From a bacterium (GTDB lineage: Bacteria > Cyanobacteriota > Vampirovibrionia > Obscuribacterales > Obscuribacteraceae), in NCBI GenBank assembly GCA_016124935.1, contig WGMS01000008.1, forward strand, positions 1 through 64,000: a DNA stretch of 64,000 bases, given 5' to 3'. Within the stretch, counting starts at the first letter, position 1. Each line of letters begins with the position of its first letter. Below the pieces are notes generated by a model. It had not been told where the DNA came from. It saw only the letters and a list, made by a program, of their open reading frames with translations, and ran no database searches. Below, piece after piece: positions 25,279 through 34,642 of this stretch. Position numbers and translations under genes: made by a program.

Positions 25279-25983
25279 TTGAAACAGCTACCCTTTCCGG
25301 GATCGGAGCCATTTTTGAAAAGACCGCATGCAGCTGGAATAAACCTGAAAGTCGAAATCGCTAGAGCCACTATATGTGCAACTAGTCTGATGCTTGTCTC
25401 AGGCGTTTTTTTTCAATCGGCTCAGTCTCTGCCTTTTGGAAAGAGCAAAAGCAGCAAAGAGAGCCCGGTCACCATCAAATACGAGACCAGAGAGAACAAG
25501 CGAGAATTCATTACCGCCCGCACTTTAATCGAGGCTCCGCCCCGAATCGTATGGGATGCGGTTCATGAAGAAAGACAGAAAGACCCGGACATCGAATACA
25601 GCAAAGTCCTGGAGACCGGCGAAAATAAATGTCGACTCGAGCAGAAGTTCAAATTGATACCGGTATTTGGAACCGCCGTCTGCGAAATGCACAACTGGGA
25701 GGTCCCCCTCCAGAGAATCGACTATAAGTTGATCAAGTCGGATCGATTCAAATCTATGGAAGGCAGCTGGGTATTGACCTCTAAAGATGACGGTCGCTCC
25801 ACCATGCTGGAGCTCTCCACCCATCTGGATCTGGGCATTCCTGTGCCGGGGGGGCTGATGAAGTCGGTCACTTCCAAGAAATTGACCAGGCGGCTCTCGA
25901 ACGTAAAGGAAGTGGCGGAGCAGACCCAGAAACAGATGGCGGCTAAGACAGCCCGGGTGCCTGCGGTCTCGGTCGATAAATGA
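25279..25983 (+). CDS. Exported SRPBCC (START-like) domain protein
   Basis: The 234-residue product has a hydrophobic segment at about residues 30-48 and then an SRPBCC/polyketide-cyclase-like domain. The domain opens with the typical ARTLIEAPPRIVWDAVHEE strand-helix and ends with a long C-terminal helix. Such domains bind lipids or hydrophobic ligands in a deep pocket. The start given is a TTG, and a nearby start within the next 20 codons is possible. The stop overlaps the next ATG (ATGA), so it is coupled to the ACP-like lipoprotein gene. Confidence 0.7.
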   Translation: MKQLPFPGSEPFLKRPHAAGINLKVEIARATICATSLMLVSGVFFQSAQSLPFGKSKSSKESPVTIKYETRENKREFITARTLIEAPPRIVWDAVHEERQKDPDIEYSKVLETGENKCRLEQKFKLIPVFGTAVCEMHNWEVPLQRIDYKLIKSDRFKSMEGSWVLTSKDDGRSTMLELSTHLDLGIPVPGGLMKSVTSKKLTRRLSNVKEVAEQTQKQMAAKTARVPAVSVDK

Positions 25984-26393
25984 ATTCAGACCGCCATCCA
26001 CTCAAATATCTTTTCTGTCTCACCGCGACGAGTCTCTCTCTAATAGCTCTGTCGGCTCTATCCAGCGGATGCGGTCGAGGTGAGTTCAAAGACGAGAAGC
26101 GAGACGCCATGGTCTCTACTTATGACAAGGTCAAGAAAGTACTTGGTCGGGAGCTGCATGTTTCAAAAGACCGGCTTGTAATTAATCAAAGTCTCGCTCA
26201 GCTCGGTGTCAACGAGGAGAATCGCTTGAAGATTCAGGATTCTCTCGAAAAGGAACTCGATATAAAAATCCCCTATGCCACCTTCAATCCGAACGAGACC
26301 GTAGGCACCATCGTGCGCGTCGCAGCCGATCTCAAAACAAAAGCGCTGGCAAAGAAAAAAGAAGAAGAAGAGAGCGCCTCTGAGAAGAAGTAG
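25980..26393 (+). CDS. Lipoprotein with an acyl-carrier-protein-like domain lacking the Ser
   Basis: The 137 residues begin with a lipoprotein-type signal peptide ending at Cys31 (LSSGC). The rest (about 45-115) follows an acyl carrier protein: a VKKVLGREL helix, a loop, LAQLGVNEENRLKI, LEKELDIKIP and ETVGTIVRVAADL. At the normal Asp-Ser-Leu the sequence is Asn-Glu-Glu, so no phosphopantetheine can be attached. A Lys/Glu tail follows. The start overlaps the SRPBCC gene stop. An exported, inactive ACP fold is unusual; its role may be protein-protein contact with the SRPBCC partner (inference). Confidence 0.65.
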   Translation: MNSDRHPLKYLFCLTATSLSLIALSALSSGCGRGEFKDEKRDAMVSTYDKVKKVLGRELHVSKDRLVINQSLAQLGVNEENRLKIQDSLEKELDIKIPYATFNPNETVGTIVRVAADLKTKALAKKKEEEESASEKK

Positions 26394-26528
26394 TTTGAGT
26401 TGCTCGATGGTGGTATCATACTCCACCCCAATCATCCAGTAGATTCGGCGATGCGTCATGGCGCCGAGACACCATGGACGATGGCAACCCCGAAGAGACC
26501 TGAATCTGCCACCAGTGGACCGATTTTA

Positions 26529-28247
26529 CTAACCGCGAATCGCATCAAGTCCGGTGAGACTGGAGGCGAGCACAGCACTGGCATCCATCAGGATATCCAG
26601 CTTAACATTGAAACACTCTTCAAATAACTGTTTCTTTTGACCAAGCGCCCAGGCTTCAGCCAGGCAGTTCTCTCCTGCTTTCACCCTGGGAACCAGAGAG
26701 ATATTGCGAGGCGCCATCTTCCCTTTGGATGATTTGCTTCTCTCCTTCTTCGGTCTATCCAAGAAGCTGATCACCACTTTGATCTCCTCGATCACCTGCC
26801 GATGACTGCGATCCAGCGCTTCAGCCAGACGCAGAAATGCCGCCAGATCGCGCACTATCAGCCTTGATCCCTCCTGGACTTCGAGCCAGGCTTCATGGGA
26901 TTCTTTGGGATCCGACCCGCGATGATAACGCGCCACCGACGCGATCATACAGACCTCCTCTTCGGAATGCCCCAACAATCCACCATGACGAATCAGATAA
27001 TAGCTGTGTTTATGGTGCCCATTGCGACTGATATAAGTACCTAGATCATGCAACATCGAAGCAGACCATAGAATATGAGCGATCTCTTCCGGATAGTCAT
27101 GGAGAATGCCCCGGGTCTGCTCGAAAAGTTCTCTCGCTAAATAAGCTACATGCTCGGCATGATCCACCCGGATACTGTACTTTTCTAGCAGGGCGTAGAC
27201 GCTGCGCGATCGAGGGTCTCTATGCGCTTCCAACCCGGCATTCAACCATCCGGTCTGACTGAATCGATCCACTACCATTCCTTCTCTGAGCGCGGACGTG
27301 CATACGATAAGCTCGTCAGCCCCCAGGGATCGCATGGTTTCCAAAAGCACTATCGAGCCCGCCAATACCGTCTCACTTCGATCCTGGCTCACACCCTTGA
27401 TTCTGGTACCACGCATCGAATTCTCGGCGATGTACTCAACCAGCTCCTCCAACCTTTCTATCGGCATAATCCAGCCGTTCAGGGACTCTTTACTTCTTCC
27501 GGCCCGTACGCGGTCCAGCTTAGCCAGAGCCTGCACTGTCCCCGATGTACCGATAAGCTTATTGAAACCGCCCAGAGCATGCAAGGCCGCTGCCCCCGGT
27601 CTGAGCTTGCCTACCACTTCGTCCCGCAATTCTCGCAAAGAATCCGGATCGGGTCTCGATTTCTTGAAAAACCGCCTGGTCAGACGGGCAGCACCCAGCT
27701 TGTAGGACTCGGTGAAATGACAACCTTTCCTGTCGGCAGCGATCAACTCGGTGCTGCCACCACCGATGTCGACGATGGCAAACTTGCCTTTTAATTTAGG
27801 CATGGAGAAAAGCACACCCAGATAGATCAGCCGGGCCTCTTCCTTGCCTGAGATCGTCCTAGCATCGAGAGCGAGCGACTGCCTGAGCTTCTCAAGCGCT
27901 TCGGCACCGTTTCTGGATTCGCGCACCGCCGAGGTAGCCACCGCGATGATATTGGTGGCGCCTCTTTCTCGGGCATGCTGGATCATGTGTTGAAGAATCG
28001 CTTCGGCTGCCGCCAGAGCGGTATCATCTATGTAATGATTGACCAGAGAGTCCCGGAAAAAAGGCACCGCTTCCTTTACCCTGGAGATCACTTCGAAACC
28101 GTCCCTGGAGGACTCTGCCCGGCAGACAATCATATGAAAAGAGTTGGTGCCCATATCGATACAGGCAAAAACCGGTCCGCCTGAAACCCTGGCCCAGGAT
28201 CCTGACTTACTGGAAGAGGATTTCGATTTGCTTGCTCTAGCCATCAA
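26529..28247 (-). CDS. ppx: Ppx/GppA exopolyphosphatase with HD domain
   Basis: The 572 residues comprise an actin-like Ppx/GppA phosphatase (about 28-330) and an HD domain. The first part has DMGTNSFHMIV and DIGGGSTELI phosphate motifs; the second has SMLHDLGTYISRNGHHKHSYY. Ppx/GppA enzymes hydrolyse polyphosphate and pppGpp. Enzymes of this two-part architecture are the long (E. coli-like) form. The protein starts with a Ser/Lys-rich stretch. No partner ppk gene is visible in the window. It is transcribed alone, opposite to the ACP-like gene. Confidence 0.88.
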   Translation of the reverse strand: MMARASKSKSSSSKSGSWARVSGGPVFACIDMGTNSFHMIVCRAESSRDGFEVISRVKEAVPFFRDSLVNHYIDDTALAAAEAILQHMIQHARERGATNIIAVATSAVRESRNGAEALEKLRQSLALDARTISGKEEARLIYLGVLFSMPKLKGKFAIVDIGGGSTELIAADRKGCHFTESYKLGAARLTRRFFKKSRPDPDSLRELRDEVVGKLRPGAAALHALGGFNKLIGTSGTVQALAKLDRVRAGRSKESLNGWIMPIERLEELVEYIAENSMRGTRIKGVSQDRSETVLAGSIVLLETMRSLGADELIVCTSALREGMVVDRFSQTGWLNAGLEAHRDPRSRSVYALLEKYSIRVDHAEHVAYLARELFEQTRGILHDYPEEIAHILWSASMLHDLGTYISRNGHHKHSYYLIRHGGLLGHSEEEVCMIASVARYHRGSDPKESHEAWLEVQEGSRLIVRDLAAFLRLAEALDRSHRQVIEEIKVVISFLDRPKKERSKSSKGKMAPRNISLVPRVKAGENCLAEAWALGQKKQLFEECFNVKLDILMDASAVLASSLTGLDAIRG

Positions 28248-28346
28248 TAATAGATACCGTTGATAATCTCTCTTCCTAGTCTATAGAAAATAGAGACGGT
28301 ATTTAATGAGAGTCTTGCAATCTAATCGAATCTAATCTCCCAGCTT

Positions 28347-29786
28347 TCACCGGGCTTTCAGATAAGCGACCATCTTACCGGCAGAGGTCCGGGCACTGGC
28401 TATACAGTCGGGAATCCCCACACCGCTGTAAGAGTTTCCGGCAAGGTAAAGCCCGGGGAAATGCTGCAAGGAGCTAAAGATTCGACGTACTCGCTCTTTA
28501 TGACCGAGCTGATACTGAGGCATGGAATGGGTCCAGCGTCTCAGCCAGGCCGAAACAGGCTCTCCTTTGATATTCAAAAAGCGGGCAAGGTCTCGATGGG
28601 ATCGAGCAAATATCTCTTCGTCCGAACAACTCATAATCTCTTCGTCAAGCACACCGCCCAGAAACGCCCTGAGCATGAGCTTGTCCTCCGGACAGCGTCC
28701 CTTATATTTAACCGAGCTGAAACTACCGGCGATGATAGAGGTATCCTCGGTGGCCGGCACGACAAAACCGAAAGCATCAAAATCATAGTCGGACTGATTG
28801 CGATCATAAAGCAGATTAACCACTATCGAAGAGGCACAGGGGATTTCGGCAAGGGCTTCCGTCAGATCGGAATCGAGTTCTCCAGTCAATTCGACCAGAT
28901 CATGAGAAGGCAGACAGAGCAAGATGCTGTCGAACTCTTTTTGTAATTGCCCCTTAACGGAAAGGGTCCAGCCAGCGTCGGTTCGACCAATAGCTTCCAC
29001 CGGACTATCGGTATGAAGCGCCGCTTCAGAAGACCTGATCGAATCTACCAGGGCATGCACCAGGGCGCCGATTCCGCCTTCAAGAGAGACGAACATTCCA
29101 TAGCGAGCGCCGCTCACACCATTGCCGGAAAGACTTTTAGAGCGCCGGCCCATTAATCCGGCGATGACACTACCATTGGTTCGCTCAAGTTCGACGAACT
29201 GAGGAATGGTGCACTCGGCACTGAGCTTATCTACATCACCCACATAGATACCGCCAACCATCGGCTGAACAATCTTCTCTAATATTTCCCTGCCAAAGCG
29301 GCGTTCTATGAAACGGCTCACGCTCTCTTCATCGCCATAAAATCTAGGCCCGATAAAAAGATCCATCAGAGTTCGCAACTTTCCTCTGGTGGAGAGTAGC
29401 TCGGTCGAGGCAAAGGGTAGAATCTCCGAGGGCGCCAGCATGACAAAGCCGGGTGGAAGCGGATGCAATTCGCCTCTGGTGGCTATCAAAGATCGGCGAC
29501 GCTCAGTGTCGGTCTCGACGATTTTGGATTGAAGCCCCAGGTCTCTGATCAAATTAAGCGCATCATCTTTGGCGGTGAATATGGAATCCGGTCCGCCTTC
29601 CATCAAACAACCGTCCCTGGTGACGGTCTCTATTACGCCACCTAATCTGGGTCTTGCCTCGAACAGCTCGAGACTGAATTCGCTGCCCTCTAAATAGCGA
29701 CTCAGAAAATAAGCCGCCGAAAGACCGCTTATTCCTCCGCCCACCACCGCCACCTTATGGGAACGACCGCTACTTTCCATCTTCAC
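28347..29786 (-). CDS. hemG: Protoporphyrinogen oxidase (HemY type)
   Basis: The 479-residue FAD enzyme has VAVVGGGISGLSAAYFLSRYL at the N-terminus and FEARPRLGGVIET soon after. The C-terminal GLYLAGNSYSGVGIPDCIASA is the family's second FAD motif. It oxidises protoporphyrinogen IX to protoporphyrin IX, the step before iron insertion, using oxygen. The GTG start overlaps the TGA of hemE by four bases, so the two haem genes are one operon. It is also called hemY in many genomes; the unrelated flavodoxin-type HemG is excluded by length and motifs. Confidence 0.92.
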   Translation of the reverse strand: MKMESSGRSHKVAVVGGGISGLSAAYFLSRYLEGSEFSLELFEARPRLGGVIETVTRDGCLMEGGPDSIFTAKDDALNLIRDLGLQSKIVETDTERRRSLIATRGELHPLPPGFVMLAPSEILPFASTELLSTRGKLRTLMDLFIGPRFYGDEESVSRFIERRFGREILEKIVQPMVGGIYVGDVDKLSAECTIPQFVELERTNGSVIAGLMGRRSKSLSGNGVSGARYGMFVSLEGGIGALVHALVDSIRSSEAALHTDSPVEAIGRTDAGWTLSVKGQLQKEFDSILLCLPSHDLVELTGELDSDLTEALAEIPCASSIVVNLLYDRNQSDYDFDAFGFVVPATEDTSIIAGSFSSVKYKGRCPEDKLMLRAFLGGVLDEEIMSCSDEEIFARSHRDLARFLNIKGEPVSAWLRRWTHSMPQYQLGHKERVRRIFSSLQHFPGLYLAGNSYSGVGIPDCIASARTSAGKMVAYLKAR

Positions 29787-30838
29787 CTGGAGCCCAGTTC
29801 GCGAACGACCTCGACAAGATAGCGAGCGTTATCCACTGGCGTCTGCGGAAGAATGCCGTGACCGAGATTGAATATATGGCGTGGTCTTCCAGCGGCTTGC
29901 TCGAGCACCCTCGAAGCATGGCTCTTAATGGTGGCACGATCGGATAAGAGCACCACCGGATCGAGATTGCCCTGAATGCCGCGCTCCTGTCCAATCAAAG
30001 ACCAGGCTCTATCCAGATCCAGGCGCCAATCGACACCGATGATATCCGGACCGGTGGCGGACATAGGCTCTAGAAGCCCGGCGGTGGTGGTACCAAAATA
30101 GATGCTGGGAGAAAGAGGCGTAATCGAGTCGAAAAGCCTTTTCATATGGGGCGCGATAAAAGTGTCGAAGTCGAAAGGACTGAGACAACCGACCCAGCTG
30201 TCGAACAACTGAACACAAGAAGCCCCGCAAGCAATCTGCATCTTGAGATAGTCTATGGTGGCGTCGGTCAATCTGGTCATCAAGCGTTCGAAGGCGACCG
30301 GCTCTTGGTACATAAAACACTTTGTCCTGGTGAAATTCCGCGAAGATCCGCCTTCGATAGCATAAGATGCCACCGTGAATGGAGCGCCGGCAAAACCGAT
30401 AACCGGTGTTGAACCGAGCTCTTTAACGGCGATTTCAATAGCTTTGCCCACATAAGCGAGATTCTCGTGCACAGGAACTTCAGGAAGAGCGTCCACATCT
30501 GCCAGGCTTCGTACGGGCTTTTCGAATATCGGTCCGTGGTTCTCTTCGAAGCGCAACCCAAGACCGAGTTCATCAAGGATCAACAAGATATCGGCAAAAA
30601 TTATTGCGGCATCGACCTCGAGTTGCCTGACGGCAAACACGGTTACCTGCGCCGCCAGGTCCGGGGTGCGACAGAGCTCCAGGAAGCTGACCCGCTCTCG
30701 AATCTCACGATACTCTCTCTGGTACCGACCGGCCTGCCTCATCAACCAGACAGGCGGAGGACCACTCTTTTGATCGGCGGTGGATGAGGGTCGAAGCGCC
30801 CTCAAAAAAATATTCTCCTGCCTGGATGTGGAAGTCAC
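29783..30838 (-). CDS. hemE: Uroporphyrinogen decarboxylase
   Basis: The 351-residue protein has the conserved PPVWLMRQAGRYQREYREIR N-terminal signature, FADILLILDELG, GFAGAPFTVASY and a C-terminal NLGHGILPQTPVDN. It decarboxylates four acetate side chains of uroporphyrinogen III to give coproporphyrinogen III in the cytoplasm. Length is normal for the family. A GTG start is used. It overlaps hemG, and a divergent spacer of about 110 bases separates it from the plus-strand flavoprotein gene. Confidence 0.95.
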   Translation of the reverse strand: MTSTSRQENIFLRALRPSSTADQKSGPPPVWLMRQAGRYQREYREIRERVSFLELCRTPDLAAQVTVFAVRQLEVDAAIIFADILLILDELGLGLRFEENHGPIFEKPVRSLADVDALPEVPVHENLAYVGKAIEIAVKELGSTPVIGFAGAPFTVASYAIEGGSSRNFTRTKCFMYQEPVAFERLMTRLTDATIDYLKMQIACGASCVQLFDSWVGCLSPFDFDTFIAPHMKRLFDSITPLSPSIYFGTTTAGLLEPMSATGPDIIGVDWRLDLDRAWSLIGQERGIQGNLDPVVLLSDRATIKSHASRVLEQAAGRPRHIFNLGHGILPQTPVDNARYLVEVVRELGSR

Positions 30839-30947
30839 CTTTGAAACCGCTTAAATCAGAGCCGTTAAGAGTCGCTGAGAAACGTATTGAATACTAACAT
30901 GAAATAATGAAACTTTGCCCCGTAACAAATCCAGATGAAAGATAAAT

Positions 30948-31895
30948 ATGAGCGCTACTGAAAGAGAGAATGAGATTCGAACGGATGTTCTTATCCTGGG
31001 CGGCGGTCCTTCCGGAATCAGCTGCGCTCTAGAATGTGCCGACTCCGGTCTCGACCATTTGCTTCTGGAGCGTTCACAAAAATTCGGCGGACAGCTCGAC
31101 GAGATTCCAGGACCAATTCCAAATTTGCCCGCCGGCAACTTCCATGCTTCCGGCAAAGATCTCTCCTACGCAATGCTGGAACACGCTCTTTCCTTCGGCT
31201 GCCGTCTTGAAGCGGATGTGGATATTTTGGAAGCCGACCTCGAAAATCTATCTTTAAGAAGCAAGAACACCGTCTACCGTAGTCGGGCGCTATACATAGC
31301 AGCCGGAGCACGCTACCGAGAACCGACTTTCGAAAACCAGGCGCGTTTTAAAGAATATATTCACCATCGTCACTATGTGGAGAACCGTCACTTCGAGGGT
31401 CGTGATTTGATCATCGTCGGTGGAGGAGATTCGGCATTCTTTGCCGCCCTTGCCAAAGCGAACCTGGCTAAGTCGGTCACTATCATTCACCGCTCTTCTA
31501 ACTTCAAAACCCGGGAGGATATCCGCAAGCTGGTGCAATCAGATCCGCGCATCGAGATCATGCCCAACTATGAAATCATCTCTCTTACGGGAGAAAAACG
31601 GCTTGAAGCGGTAATCTTGAAAAGCACCACCTCCTCAGAGGAGCACCGCCGCAAGGCCGATGTCGTCTATGCAAAACTCGGCTACGTTCCCAATTCCGAG
31701 CTCTTCTGCAATCAGCTCGAAATGACAGCCTCGGGACACATTAAGACAGACGAGAGACTCCGCACTTCCAAAGCTGGGGTTTTCGCCGGCGGCGATATCG
31801 TCAGCCCTGGCTATGACCGCATTTCAGTCGCCCTGGGTCATGGCTCCCTGGCGGTGAAATTCATTCGACAATGTTTATCCCGGAATCAGGCTTGA
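30948..31895 (+). CDS. Thioredoxin-reductase-like FAD/NAD(P) oxidoreductase without CxxC
   Basis: The 315 residues have both dinucleotide motifs ([11 protein letters not shown] near residue 18 and [16 protein letters not shown] near 155) and the C-terminal [23 protein letters not shown]. This gives the fold and length of thioredoxin reductase. The segment that normally holds the redox CxxC instead reads [13 protein letters not shown], so it cannot reduce thioredoxin through that pair. It is more likely a ferredoxin/flavodoxin-NADP reductase-type or other single-site flavoenzyme. It converges on ispH with a 10-base overlap. Confidence 0.8.
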   Translation: MSATERENEIRTDVLILGGGPSGISCALECADSGLDHLLLERSQKFGGQLDEIPGPIPNLPAGNFHASGKDLSYAMLEHALSFGCRLEADVDILEADLENLSLRSKNTVYRSRALYIAAGARYREPTFENQARFKEYIHHRHYVENRHFEGRDLIIVGGGDSAFFAALAKANLAKSVTIIHRSSNFKTREDIRKLVQSDPRIEIMPNYEIISLTGEKRLEAVILKSTTSSEEHRRKADVVYAKLGYVPNSELFCNQLEMTASGHIKTDERLRTSKAGVFAGGDIVSPGYDRISVALGHGSLAVKFIRQCLSRNQA

Positions 31896-33094
31896 GGTTT
31901 TGCCTTCAAGGAAAGAATGTGTTCGATCACATCGGCAACCACCTGATTGGGGGTGGAAGCTCCGGCGGTGATACCGATTCGAATTATCTTGTCGGTTCCT
32001 TCAGGTAACCAGCCCCGCTTCACCACGGGAATTTGTTTATGCTTATCGGCATCGCTATTCTCTAGATGCAGGATCTCTTCTGCGGAGACGATACAACGCA
32101 CGCCATCAATATGATACGCCGGAATTCCTTTAGCCTCGGCAATCTCCTTGAGATGTCCGGTATTGGAGGAGTTGAATCCGCCGATTACAATCATTAGATC
32201 TAGGGGATCTTCCACAAGGAGCAACATGGCATCCTGACGCTCCTGGGTAGCATCGCAGATAGTATCACCAGGGCTGAAGAAATGCTCGTCTATCACACTC
32301 GGTCCGTACTTAGAAAGCATGGTCTTTTCGAATAGCTTACCAATCAGCTCTGTTTCACCCTTGAGCATGGTGGTCTGGTTGGCGATACCGACTCTAACCA
32401 GATGGATATCAGGATCGAAACCGCTAGAAGTTGCCTTCTCGAAACGACGCAGGAACTCTTCTCTGTCGCCGCCCTTCAATATATAGTCGCAAACCCAGCG
32501 CGACTCGGTCAGATTCTCTACTATCAAATAGGTCTGAGCCCGCGAAGCGGTGGCAATAGTCTCTTCATGGTTGTACTTGCCGTGGATGATGGCGGTAAAA
32601 TCACTGCGGGCGTACTTGACCACCCGGTTCCAGACCCGCGAAACCCAGGGGCAGGTCGTATCGACGATCTCACAGCCCTTCTCCTTCAGCAACTCCATCT
32701 CTTCCACACTGGCACCGAAGGCCGGCACGATAACCACATCGCCGCCGGTGATGCCATCGAGATTCTTACAACCGTCTTCACCTACCTCTACAAACTGAAC
32801 CTCCATCTCTTTGAGATGGCTGTTGACCAGGGGATTATGGATAATTTCGTTGGTGATCCAGACTTTCTTGTCCGGGAAGTGCCGCCTGGTTTCGTAGGCC
32901 ATGGACACAGCCCTGTCGACCCCCCAGCAAAAGCCAAAAGAATCGGCCAGCTTTATAAAGATGCCGTTACGTTCGAGACAGTTGCCGTTCTCTTTGATTT
33001 CGGTGATTAGATCTGATTCATAGGCCCGAATCAGCTCCGGCTCTACTTCGTCCTTGAGACCGAATCCTTTTCGGTGATAATGGCTGCTTTTCAT
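31886..33094 (-). CDS. ispH: 4-hydroxy-3-methylbut-2-enyl diphosphate reductase
   Basis: The 402-residue IspH has three cluster cysteines (Cys56 in FGFCWG, Cys148 in TTCPW, Cys280 in GDTICDATQ) and the [11 protein letters not shown] and [10 protein letters not shown] motifs. It makes IPP and DMAPP from HMBPP in the last step of the MEP pathway through an Fe4S4 cluster. Most bacterial IspH are about 310-320 residues. The long N-terminus (through [20 protein letters not shown]) and the insertions are those of cyanobacterial and plant enzymes, a phylogenetic clue. It converges with the flavoprotein gene. Confidence 0.95.
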   Translation of the reverse strand: MKSSHYHRKGFGLKDEVEPELIRAYESDLITEIKENGNCLERNGIFIKLADSFGFCWGVDRAVSMAYETRRHFPDKKVWITNEIIHNPLVNSHLKEMEVQFVEVGEDGCKNLDGITGGDVVIVPAFGASVEEMELLKEKGCEIVDTTCPWVSRVWNRVVKYARSDFTAIIHGKYNHEETIATASRAQTYLIVENLTESRWVCDYILKGGDREEFLRRFEKATSSGFDPDIHLVRVGIANQTTMLKGETELIGKLFEKTMLSKYGPSVIDEHFFSPGDTICDATQERQDAMLLLVEDPLDLMIVIGGFNSSNTGHLKEIAEAKGIPAYHIDGVRCIVSAEEILHLENSDADKHKQIPVVKRGWLPEGTDKIIRIGITAGASTPNQVVADVIEHILSLKAKPQA

Positions 33095-33279
33095 TAATGC
33101 TGAACTTACATATACCAGGCATATAACAGTACAATCTTACCTAAAACAGAAAGTTTAAATCCACAATTTGGTGCTATTATGACGATGGCTTACGCTTACT
33201 ATGGACCCTCGTTGACATCCAAATCAAAGAAAGACAGTTGACCGGGTCCTGAATTTAGTTTCTAGGGGAGGAAACTTCT

Positions 33280-33684
33280 GTGTTCAAATCACTCACTTCA
33301 CTAATGGTGGCTACAGGTATTATCGCCGCATCCGCTGCACCATGCCTGGCCGCAGATGCCCAGGAGATGGCAAAAGGATATGCCATGTTTCCTGTGAAGG
33401 CTCTTGCTATCGGCACCGGCACCGTAGTCGGCATTCCTATTGCCATCACCAGAAGAGCGTCTTCTCGCTCGGTAGAATTCACCCAGAATTTCGCCGATCA
33501 GATTGGCGGTCATGAAAACATCGTACCCAGCGCTTTTGCAATGCTGATGGGCGTTCCTTTCGGTCTTTTGGTAGGCACCGGTGAAGGCGTCTACTACGGC
33601 GGCAAGAACGGTATCGTTAACGGCTATGAAAGCCCGTTCTCGCTTAGTTCTTTCAGCCTCGACACCGATCTGGAAGGCGAATAA
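33280..33684 (+). CDS. Small exported Gly/Ala-rich protein
   Basis: The 134-residue product has a Sec signal peptide (cleavage near CLAADA, residue 24) and a mature part with two hydrophobic glycine-rich stretches (LAIGTGTVVGIPIA and LMGVPFGLLVGTGEGVYYGG). I do not recognise the family. The GTG start has a strong AGGGGAGG Shine-Dalgarno, suggesting high expression. A strong terminator follows, so it is probably a single-gene unit. Confidence 0.7.
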   Translation: MFKSLTSLMVATGIIAASAAPCLAADAQEMAKGYAMFPVKALAIGTGTVVGIPIAITRRASSRSVEFTQNFADQIGGHENIVPSAFAMLMGVPFGLLVGTGEGVYYGGKNGIVNGYESPFSLSSFSLDTDLEGE

Positions 33685-33703
33685 GCGAAAGTGATCTTGC
33701 AAA

Positions 33704-33744
33704 GCCCGGTTCCTGACCCATGGTCATGGGCCGGGTTTTCTTTT
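33704..33744 (+). terminator. Rho-independent terminator
   Basis: A nested hairpin has an outer pair cccgg/ccggg (33705-33709 with 33731-33735) and an inner pair cccat/atggg (about 33718-33730), followed by TTTTCTTTT. It is placed 20 bases after the exported-protein stop and before the HAD gene start. Confidence 0.75.
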
Positions 33745-33767
33745 CCGTTGGCAACCGGTATCTTTAT

Positions 33768-34430
33768 ATGACCCCAATCATAGAGGCTCTAGAAGCAGTA
33801 ATATTCGACATGGACGGTGTCCTGGTAGATTCGGAGCCGCTGCACTTCGAGGCGTACAAAAGCCTCATAGGGAGCTTCGGAGGGGACTATGACGAGGAAT
33901 TCAACAGTCGTTTCCTCGGCCGAAGAGATATAGAAATCGCGCCGACCGTGATAGAGGCATTCTCTTTGCCTCATGGTCCAGAAGAGTTCGTCCAGGAAAA
34001 AGACTCTATTTTCTACGAGCTGATCAAAACCAAAGCCTGCGCTCTTCCTGGGGTGCTCGATGCCTTGAAAGCGGCAAATCAACTGGGTCTCAAGACAGCA
34101 ATCGCCTCCTCTTCGAAGCTGACCACCATAGAGCTCATTATAGACACCCTCGATATACGTTCTTTCTTCGGTCATCTGATTTCAGGCGACCATGTCAAAC
34201 GCGGCAAACCAGAGCCGGATATCTTCCTTCTGGCAGCAGAGAAATTGATGGTCGCCCCTTCGAATTGCCTGGTTATCGAAGATACCGAAAATGGAGTAAA
34301 AGCAGCTAAAAGCGCCGGTATGAATTGCATAGCGATTCCTTGCGCGGCTACGCTGCACCAGAATCACGAAGGTGCCGATGCCAGACTTTCGAGCATGGTC
34401 GAACTGGATCTAAGTCGATTTATCAGATGA
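33768..34430 (+). CDS. HAD-superfamily phosphatase, beta-phosphoglucomutase-like
   Basis: About 220 residues with VIFDMDGVLVDSEPLHFEAY (motif I, the Asp nucleophile and D-x-D), IASSSK (motif II), KRGKPEPDIF and LVIEDTENGVKAAKSAGM (motifs III and IV). It belongs to the subfamily with a helical cap that includes beta-phosphoglucomutase and phosphoglycolate phosphatase. The substrate cannot be told. The frame is open to 33720 inside the preceding terminator; the ATG at 33768 is the better start. It has no obvious Shine-Dalgarno. Confidence 0.85.
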   Translation: MTPIIEALEAVIFDMDGVLVDSEPLHFEAYKSLIGSFGGDYDEEFNSRFLGRRDIEIAPTVIEAFSLPHGPEEFVQEKDSIFYELIKTKACALPGVLDALKAANQLGLKTAIASSSKLTTIELIIDTLDIRSFFGHLISGDHVKRGKPEPDIFLLAAEKLMVAPSNCLVIEDTENGVKAAKSAGMNCIAIPCAATLHQNHEGADARLSSMVELDLSRFIR

Positions 34431-34494
34431 AACGTTAGCCTCGGGCGCCTCAGACCCTGTTGAGAAGCAATTTATTTGAGACAAAAGTCGCCCG

Positions 34495-34524
34495 CTCCGC
34501 TTGGCATCCGCATAGTTCTTATAA
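34495..34524 (+). promoter_or_regulatory. Possible promoter of the 792-residue protein gene
   Basis: TATAAT lies at about 34519-34524, with TTGGCA upstream but at only 13 bases of spacing. The -10 is perfect and the -35 is poor, so this is only a candidate for the large plus-strand gene at 34643. Confidence 0.3.
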
Positions 34525-34642
34525 TTGCGTACCCTTTAATTAGTCATTGGGTATAAAGTTTGAGAATGCTCCGAATGCGAGAGTCTGTTTTCGATACATT
34601 CCAAATCGGACAGACCGACATGATGCAACAAAGGATATTTGT

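Noticed and set aside
26394-26528. Possible tRNA or structured RNA in the spacer before ppx
   Set aside because: No cloverleaf, anticodon arm or T-loop could be fitted.
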